Of a stretch of 64,000 nucleotides of DNA, positions 59,950 through 64,000 are shown one piece after another. The stretch is taken from NCBI RefSeq assembly GCF_900290235.1, contig NZ_OLMK01000062.1, positions 27,884-91,883 of the forward strand. Direction: 5' to 3'. The notes under the pieces are model-generated. The model searched no databases. It was not told where the DNA came from and saw only the letters and a list, made by a program, of their open reading frames with translations. A program made the translations under genes and the position numbers. The DNA comes from Streptomyces sp. MA5143a. Its GTDB lineage: Bacteria > Actinomycetota > Actinomycetes > Streptomycetales > Streptomycetaceae. Positions within the stretch are counted from its first letter, which is position 1, and every line of letters starts with the position of its first letter.

Positions 59950-61446
59950 TCACGCATAGCGTTCGCGCAGTTTGTACTTGAGGACCTTCCGCAGGGTCTC
60001 GTTGCGCGGCAGGGCGTCCACGATCTCCACCTGCTCCGGCAGTTTGTGGACGGAGAGCCCTTCCGCGCGCAGATACGACGTCACCGCCGCCAGGGTCAGC
60101 GCCTCGGCCTCGGGCGGCTGTTCCAGGACCGCGCAGACCCGTTCCCCGCGTTCGGTGTCCGGCAGTCCGATCACCGCCACGTCCCGCACCCCCGGGTGGC
60201 GGTGCAGCAGGTCCTCGATCTCCTTGGCGGAGATGTTCTCGCCCTTGCGGATGATCACGTCCTTCAGCCGCCCGGTCAGCACCAGGTGCCCGCTGTCCGT
60301 CAGCCGGCCCAGGTCGCCCGTGACGAAGAACCCGTCCGCGTCGAACGCCGCCGCCGACTGCTCCGGGTCCAGATAACCGCGGCAGACGGCCTCTCCCCTC
60401 AACCGCACCTCGCCGTCGACGATCCGTATCTCCATCCCCTCCGGCGGACGCCCCTCCGTGGTCGCGAGGTTCTCCGCGGAGTCGTCCGGCGCCCCCATCG
60501 TGATCATCGGGACCTCCGTCATGCCGTACCCGTGGGTCAGCTGCACGCCCATCTCCCGTACGACGGAGTGGTAGAGCTCGGGCGGCTTCGGCGCGCCGCC
60601 GCCCGCGAGCAGCCGCAGCGAGGGGACGACCGGGACCCCCGGCTGCTTGCGCTGCTCGGTGAGGAACATCGAGTAGAACGCCGTCGACCCACCCGCGACC
60701 GTCACCCCGTGCTTGCGGTAGCCGTCCAGCGCGGCGGGCAGCGCGAAGTGCTCGAACAGCACGGCCGGGAACCCGTACAGCAGGAGCATCACCATGTAGT
60801 CCGGGCCGCCTATGTGCGCGTACGGGAAGGCGATCGAGCCCACGTCGTCGCCGGTCAGGCGGAGCGCGTGGGCGAGGCAGGAGCCACCCGCGATGAGGGA
60901 GCGGTCCGTGTGGAGGACGCCCTTCGGGTCGGAGGTGGTGCCGGAGGTCCAGTAGATCCAGCGTACGGAGGTGCCGTCGGCCGGCGGGGCGGGCAGGACC
61001 GCAGGATCGCCGTCCGGGAGGGCGTCGTACGCCTCGAAGACCCCCCGGGCACCCAGCCGCCGCGCCATCCCGGTGTGGTCGAACCCGCGCCACTCGCCCG
61101 GTACGGCGAAGAACTCCGCCTTCGACTCCCGGAGTGCGAAGCCGACCTCGCGGTCCCGGTAGAAGGGGATGACCGGGGACTGCACGGCACCGAGGCGGGC
61201 CAGGGCGAAGGACAGCAGGGCCGTCTCGATGCGTGTGGGCAGTTGCCAGGCGACGACCGTGCCGGGGCGTACGCCCCTTGCGTACAGGCCCGCCGCCACC
61301 CGTTCGGCGCGGGAGCGCAGCTCGCCGAAGCTCAGGGTGCGGTCGTCCTGGAGGAGGACGGGCCGGTCGGGGGTGAGCGCGGCGCGGCGGTCGAGGAGTT
61401 CCCAGAGGGTGCGGGACGTGCCGAGCGCGTGGGCGGTTTCGTTCAC
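59950..61446 (-). CDS. AMP-forming acyl-CoA synthetase / cyclohexanecarboxylate-CoA ligase type
   Basis: 498 aa from GTG 61446, which follows GCAGGGGGCCGCT; ATG 61476 lacks a ribosome site and lies 3 bp from an operator. Seen: P-loop YWTSGTTSDPKG, A5 HGYGMTEVPM, hinge TGRLKDVIIRKGENIS and late Lys (LRKVLKYKL). Divergent from the amidohydrolase across two operators; likely activates an acid for the pathway. Confidence 0.9.
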   Translation of the reverse strand: MNETAHALGTSRTLWELLDRRAALTPDRPVLLQDDRTLSFGELRSRAERVAAGLYARGVRPGTVVAWQLPTRIETALLSFALARLGAVQSPVIPFYRDREVGFALRESKAEFFAVPGEWRGFDHTGMARRLGARGVFEAYDALPDGDPAVLPAPPADGTSVRWIYWTSGTTSDPKGVLHTDRSLIAGGSCLAHALRLTGDDVGSIAFPYAHIGGPDYMVMLLLYGFPAVLFEHFALPAALDGYRKHGVTVAGGSTAFYSMFLTEQRKQPGVPVVPSLRLLAGGGAPKPPELYHSVVREMGVQLTHGYGMTEVPMITMGAPDDSAENLATTEGRPPEGMEIRIVDGEVRLRGEAVCRGYLDPEQSAAAFDADGFFVTGDLGRLTDSGHLVLTGRLKDVIIRKGENISAKEIEDLLHRHPGVRDVAVIGLPDTERGERVCAVLEQPPEAEALTLAAVTSYLRAEGLSVHKLPEQVEIVDALPRNETLRKVLKYKLRERYA

Positions 61447-61478
61447 AGCGGCCCCCTGCCTGGAGGACTCGTCCATTG

Positions 61479-61497
61479 AGCTGACGAGCTGTCAGAT
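61479..61497. promoter_or_regulatory. palindromic operator 1 of the divergent island
   Basis: AGCTGACGAGCTGTCAGAT: CTGAC-gagct-GTCAG palindrome, 19 bp, just upstream of the ligase start. Matches operator 2 in layout. Confidence 0.55.
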
Positions 61498-61564
61498 AGT
61501 GGGCAGAGCGTAGGCCGGGGCGCCTTGTCGGTCCAGGGGTGTGCCACTAACCTGCTCGACAAGG

Positions 61565-61583
61565 ATCTGACGGTCCATCAGAT
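61565..61583. promoter_or_regulatory. palindromic operator 2 of the divergent island
   Basis: ATCTGACGGTCCATCAGAT: CTGA-cggtcca-TCAG, perfect outer ATCTGA/TCAGAT arms, 19 bp, 33 bp before the amidohydrolase ATG. Paired with operator 1, 86 bp apart. Confidence 0.6.
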
Positions 61584-61615
61584 ATGGGGTGTCAGTGATA
61601 TCGAGTGGGGGATCC

Positions 61616-62809
61616 ATGACCGAACTGCCCCGCATCATCAGCGTCGACGACCATGTGATCGAGCCCGCACACCTCTTCGAGACCTGGCTGCCGCGGAAGT
61701 ACCGGGAGCGCGGCCCCCGACCGCTGACCGCCGGTATCGGCGAGCTCGCCTATGTCGCCGGGAAGTACCAGATCACGATGGACCCCGAGGGTCAGCCGAC
61801 CGACTGGTGGATCTACGAGGACCTGAAGTTCCCGTACAAGCGCAACATCGCGGCCGTCGGCTTCGACCGCGACGAGATGACCCTGGAGGGCATCACCCGC
61901 GAGGAGATGCGGCGCGGGTGCTGGGACCCCAAGGCCCGGCTGGCCGACATGGACCTCAACCACGTCGAGGCCTCCCTCTGCTTCCCCTCGTTCCCCCGTT
62001 TCTGCGGGCAGACCTTCGCCGAGGCGCACGACAAGGAGGTCGCCCTGGCCTGCGTGCGCGCCTACAACGACTGGATGGTCGAGGAGTGGTGCGGCGACAG
62101 CGGCGGCCGGCTGATCCCGCTGTGCCTGATCCCGCTGTGGGACATCGACCTGGCCGTCGCCGAGATCCGCCGCAACGCCGCTCGCGGCGTCCGGGCCGTC
62201 ACCTTCTCCGAGATCCCCACCCACCTGGGACTGCCCTCCATCCACTCCGGCTACTGGGACCCGTTCTTCGCGGTGTGCCAGGACACCGGCACCGTCGTCA
62301 ACATGCACATCGGGTCCAGCTCCCAGATGCCCGCCGCCTCCCCCGACGCCCCGCCCGCCGTCCAGGCCTCGCTGTCCTTCAACAACGCGATGGCCTCGAT
62401 GATGGACTTCCTCTTCAGCGGCGTCCTGGTGCGGTTCCCCCGCCTCAAACTCGCCTACAGCGAGGGCCAGATGGGCTGGATCCCGTACGCGCTCGAACGG
62501 GCGGACGACGTGTGGGAGGAGCACCGTGCCTGGGGCGGCGTCCGCGATCTGATCCCCGAGCCGCCGTCGACGTACTACTACCGGCAGATGTTCTGCTGCT
62601 TCTTCCGCGACAAGCACGGCGTCGCCTCGCTGGACGTCGTCGGCCGGGACAACGCGACCTTCGAGACGGACTACCCGCACGTCGACTCGACCTTCCCGCA
62701 CACCAAGGAGGTCGCCCTCGACCATGTGAAGGGCCTCGACGACGAGACGGTCTACAAGCTCATGCGCGGCAACGCGATCCGCATGCTCGACCTCGACCTC
62801 GACAAGTGA
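61616..62809 (+). CDS. amidohydrolase (ACMSD-like, metal-dependent hydrolase)
   Basis: 397 aa. N-terminal SVDDHVIEP metal loop and FETDYPHVDSTFPHT, the late His/Asp region of the amidohydrolase_2 family. ATG 61616 after GGGGGATCC. First gene of a plus-strand pair with the acyl-CoA dehydrogenase 16 bp downstream. Likely decarboxylase or hydrolase in the acid degradation route. Confidence 0.9.
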   Translation: MTELPRIISVDDHVIEPAHLFETWLPRKYRERGPRPLTAGIGELAYVAGKYQITMDPEGQPTDWWIYEDLKFPYKRNIAAVGFDRDEMTLEGITREEMRRGCWDPKARLADMDLNHVEASLCFPSFPRFCGQTFAEAHDKEVALACVRAYNDWMVEEWCGDSGGRLIPLCLIPLWDIDLAVAEIRRNAARGVRAVTFSEIPTHLGLPSIHSGYWDPFFAVCQDTGTVVNMHIGSSSQMPAASPDAPPAVQASLSFNNAMASMMDFLFSGVLVRFPRLKLAYSEGQMGWIPYALERADDVWEEHRAWGGVRDLIPEPPSTYYYRQMFCCFFRDKHGVASLDVVGRDNATFETDYPHVDSTFPHTKEVALDHVKGLDDETVYKLMRGNAIRMLDLDLDK

Positions 62810-62825
62810 CGGGCGGCCCCCGGTC

Positions 62826-63956
62826 ATGGATCTCGCGTACAGCCCCGAGGAGGAGGAGTTCCGGGCCGGGCTGCGGGAGTGGCTGGCGAAGGTCCTGCCC
62901 ACCCTGCCGCCGAAGCCGTCCCCCGACGACTGGCCCGCACGGCGCGCGTACGACCTCGGCTGGCAGCGGACGCTGTACGACGCCGGGTACGCCCACGTCC
63001 ACTGGGACGCCTCCCCGACCGTCCGGCTGATCTTCCTGGAGGAGACCGAGAAGGCCGGCGCCCCCTATGTCGGCGCCAACTTCGTCGGACTGCTGCACGC
63101 GGGGCCCACCATCGCCGCCGAGGGCACCGCCGAGCAGCGGGCGCGCTGGCTGCCGCCGGTGCTGCGCGGCGAGGAGGTGTGGTGCCAGGGGTTCAGCGAA
63201 CCGGACGCCGGATCCGACCTCGCGGCGCTGCGCACGCGCGCCCACCGCGACGGCGACGACTATGTGGTCACCGGATCCAAGATCTGGACCTCCCACGCGG
63301 AGGTCGCCGACTGGTGCGAGCTGCTGGTGCGGACCGACCCGTCGGCGCCGAAGCACCGGGGCATCTCGTGGCTGGCCATGCCCATGGACGCGCCCGGGGT
63401 GACCGTACGGCCGCTGCGCACGCTCGCCGGGTCCACCGAGTTCGCCGAGGTGTTCCTCGACGAGGTCCGCGTCCCGGTCGCCAACCGGGTCGGCGAGGAG
63501 AACGACGGCTGGCGCGTGACCATGGTGACCCTGTCGTTCGAGCGGGGCACGGCCTTCGTGGGCGAAGTCGTCGCCTGCCGACGGGTGTTGGGGGAGGTCG
63601 CGGAGGAGGCACGGGCCAACGGGCGGTGGGACGACCCCGAGGTCCGGCGGCGGCTCGGACGGCTCAACGCGGAGTTCCGGACGCTGTGGCGGCTCACCCA
63701 GTGGAACGTCAGCGAGGCGGAGTCCTCCGGAGGGGTGCCGGGGGTGGGGGGTTCGGTCTTCAAGCTGAGGTACTCGCGGGCCCGGCAGGAGCTGTACGAC
63801 GCGGCGGCGGAGGTGCTGGGGCCGGAGGGGGTCGATCTCGGGCGGGCGTGGGTGCTCGATCGGCTCAGTTCGTTGTCGTACACGATCGCGGCGGGGACGT
63901 CGGAGATTCAGCGGAACATCGTGGGCGAGCGGATTCTTGGGCTGCCGAAGTTGTGA
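62826..63956 (+). CDS. acyl-CoA dehydrogenase
   Basis: 376 aa. FAD/substrate region QGFSEPDAGSDLAALRTRA, middle beta segment VTGSKIWTSHAE, and C-terminal AAGTSEIQRNIVGERILGL are typical. 16 bp after the amidohydrolase stop, so same operon. Further genes may continue beyond the window. Confidence 0.93.
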   Translation: MDLAYSPEEEEFRAGLREWLAKVLPTLPPKPSPDDWPARRAYDLGWQRTLYDAGYAHVHWDASPTVRLIFLEETEKAGAPYVGANFVGLLHAGPTIAAEGTAEQRARWLPPVLRGEEVWCQGFSEPDAGSDLAALRTRAHRDGDDYVVTGSKIWTSHAEVADWCELLVRTDPSAPKHRGISWLAMPMDAPGVTVRPLRTLAGSTEFAEVFLDEVRVPVANRVGEENDGWRVTMVTLSFERGTAFVGEVVACRRVLGEVAEEARANGRWDDPEVRRRLGRLNAEFRTLWRLTQWNVSEAESSGGVPGVGGSVFKLRYSRARQELYDAAAEVLGPEGVDLGRAWVLDRLSSLSYTIAAGTSEIQRNIVGERILGLPKL

Positions 63957-64000
63957 GGGCGGGGCGCCTAGGGCGCGTTGCGAAAGTAGCGTCGTCTGCC

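Overview
The window is chromosomal DNA of a Streptomyces or very close relative. GC content is very high, third positions are almost all G or C, GTG and TTG starts are common, and genes are often joined by ATGA or GTGA overlaps. Gene content and order (serC; a propionyl/acyl-CoA carboxylase operon with a 4-coumarate:CoA ligase; pdxH and citrate synthase; a SIS gene beside dmdR1; purU; an ECF sigma factor) match the SCO4360-SCO4411 part of the S. coelicolor chromosome as I remember it. I could not search a database. There is no tRNA, rRNA, CRISPR array or intact insertion sequence that I can support.

1-6.8 kb: a DrrAB-type exporter, a secreted GH5 cellulase with a CBM2 domain behind a perfect CebR operator, a secreted tripeptidyl aminopeptidase, then convergent serC. 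6.8-15.4 kb (minus strand): a large membrane-anchored NACHT/STAND-like ATPase upstream of serC, and a conservon-type operon (sensor kinase-like protein, roadblock, DUF742, P450). That operon has no GTPase gene, and its P450 has the ExxR arginine replaced by tryptophan. 15.6-20.7 kb: an FAD/Fe-S oxidoreductase coupled to a phosphoesterase, then small genes.

20.7-25.5 kb is the most accessory-looking stretch: a helix-turn-helix-less UTRA protein coupled to a GntR regulator broken by a C7 frameshift, then a relic-like gap, a hydrolase, an acetyltransferase and a DMT exporter. 25.7-36.0 kb is one long acyl-CoA catabolic operon: MDMPI-like protein, AtuA, carboxyltransferase, biotin carboxylase/BCCP, acyl-CoA dehydrogenase, 4CL, enoyl-CoA hydratase and a TetR regulator. 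A perfect 14-bp palindrome stands in front of it. The 4CL lacks about 25 internal residues.

36.0-46.3 kb: divergent pdxH and citrate synthase; a 2OG-Fe(II) oxygenase preceded by an unannotated RRHVD-type leader peptide; a second GH5 enzyme; a secreted repeat protein; a PAS/PAS/GAF protein; a SIS protein with a DasR site; and dmdR1 with a long antiparallel reading frame. 47-55.3 kb: a hydrolase with Ala at the nucleophile position, a TOPRIM protein, a primase-polymerase-like protein divergent from a TPR regulator, a membrane protein with repeated pTxx(I/L)-type motifs, and a substrate-binding lipoprotein. 55.4-64 kb: purU, an ECF sigma/zinc-finger anti-sigma pair, a STAS protein, an EF-hand protein, and a divergent fatty-acid-type island (ligase versus amidohydrolase plus acyl-CoA dehydrogenase) with two matching operators.
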